From positions 10,638,501-10,702,500 of the forward strand of contig NC_134031.1 of assembly GCF_964204645.1 (NCBI RefSeq): 64,000 bases of DNA, given 5' to 3'. A program made the translations under genes and the position numbers. The DNA comes from Tubulanus polymorphus (lineage: Eukaryota; Nemertea; Palaeonemertea; Tubulaniformes; Tubulanidae). Below the pieces are notes generated by a model. That model was not told the origin of the DNA. It made no database searches and worked only from the letters and a program-made list of their open reading frames with translations. Position 1 is the first letter of the stretch. Each line of letters opens with the position of its first letter. Below, in pieces: positions 63,547-64,000 of the stretch.

Positions 63547-64000
63547 CTAGGAATAAAAGAGTTTTAAATGGACAACATGGGTTTCAGAAAATTCAAATGC
63601 CCCCCTAACAGAGGAACTGCGTACAGTAAATTTGGTTGAAATATCCAGGGCCATTTGTCCACAGGGAAGTGAGTGAAGTGGGCAATATGCCTCGTAGCAC
63701 TGGCATCTTGAATCAAGGAAAGATTGATTGCCGGTGTTGTCACTATCACATTCTGTAAATTGCTAGGGGTGTAGTGATATTTTTTCCGACTAGAATGAGG
63801 CAGCAAAGCCACGTATTTCTCCCTTGAGTAGGCAAAAAGCATAGTGGCAAGAAATTGAAAACAGGTAACAAACATAATGCATACTTCATGAACAGCAGAG
63901 TTTACTCAATTGTTCATGTTCATATTACATGTACATGTACTTTATTGTTTGACTTAATAAGAATTAGGGGTCCTAATTTGAGGTCCCTAAAAATTTCAAG
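63547..64000. other. Right-edge UBR4 intron
   Basis: Open for 103 codons on the minus strand (63875-63564), but with no UBR4 similarity and no splice support. GACTAGAATGAGGC near 63789 recurs at about 37270, so part of it is a dispersed repeat. The last 40 bases (TTAGGGGTCCTAATTTGAGG) may begin another pearl-type element running out of the window. Confidence 0.4.

Noticed and set aside
63564-63875. 103-codon minus-strand frame as a further UBR4 exon or gene
   Set aside because: No similarity to UBR4, no splice site that keeps phase with the next exon, and part of it recurs elsewhere in the window.

Overview
The window is animal nuclear DNA from an intron-rich, AT-rich invertebrate genome, most likely a marine one. 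It holds one host gene, seen only in part. That gene is the giant E3 ubiquitin ligase UBR4 (p600; the fly orthologue is pushover/purity of essence). It lies on the minus strand and runs across almost the whole window, from exon 1 here at 63.5 kb down to exon 34 here at 0.6 kb. I placed 34 coding exons by GT/AG splice sites, unbroken phase and similarity to my memory of vertebrate UBR4. Together they give 1,860 uninterrupted codons (5,582 bp, about 8.7% of the window). They include the UBR box zinc domain (57.3-53.3 kb), the beta-propeller-like region after it, a ubiquitin-interacting-motif-like helix (19.8 kb), a Ser/Gly/acidic linker (19.3-18.3 kb) and part of the armadillo-like region. Both ends of the gene lie outside the window. 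No promoter, first exon or polyadenylation site of UBR4 is present.

Almost everything else is intron filled with decayed mobile DNA. From left to right: 0.9-2.5 kb, a repeat (family C) split by a hAT-like element with an 8-bp duplication. 4.8-8.85 kb, a dead DIRS-type tyrosine-recombinase retrotransposon. 11.17-17.44 kb, a pearl/Helentron-type non-autonomous element split by a 5.0-kb ISL2EU-like DNA transposon, which carries THAP-DDE transposase remains and a divergent SAP/YqaJ-type gene. 21.5-26.6 kb, more family C and pearl copies. 33-45.3 kb, inside a 13.3-kb intron, two inverted copies of an unclassified ~2.7-kb element (family D) that carries a LINE reverse-transcriptase fragment and variable minisatellites, nested in another repeat (family B). 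46-48.5, 50-50.9, 54.9-57.1 and 60.8-62.1 kb, further pearl, B and C copies.

Several insertions can be dated relative to each other because uninterrupted copies of the target repeat lie elsewhere in the window: pearl into B (55.93 kb), D into B (38.1 kb), ISL2EU into pearl (11.94 kb), hAT-like into C (1.63 kb), pearl into a 31-bp minisatellite (43.07 kb). The abundance of pearl-type elements with (ACGG)n tracts and ~153-bp internal tandem units suggests a lophotrochozoan, since such elements are best known from bivalves, but the species cannot be fixed from this sequence. I see no operon, CRISPR array, rRNA or intact tRNA gene.
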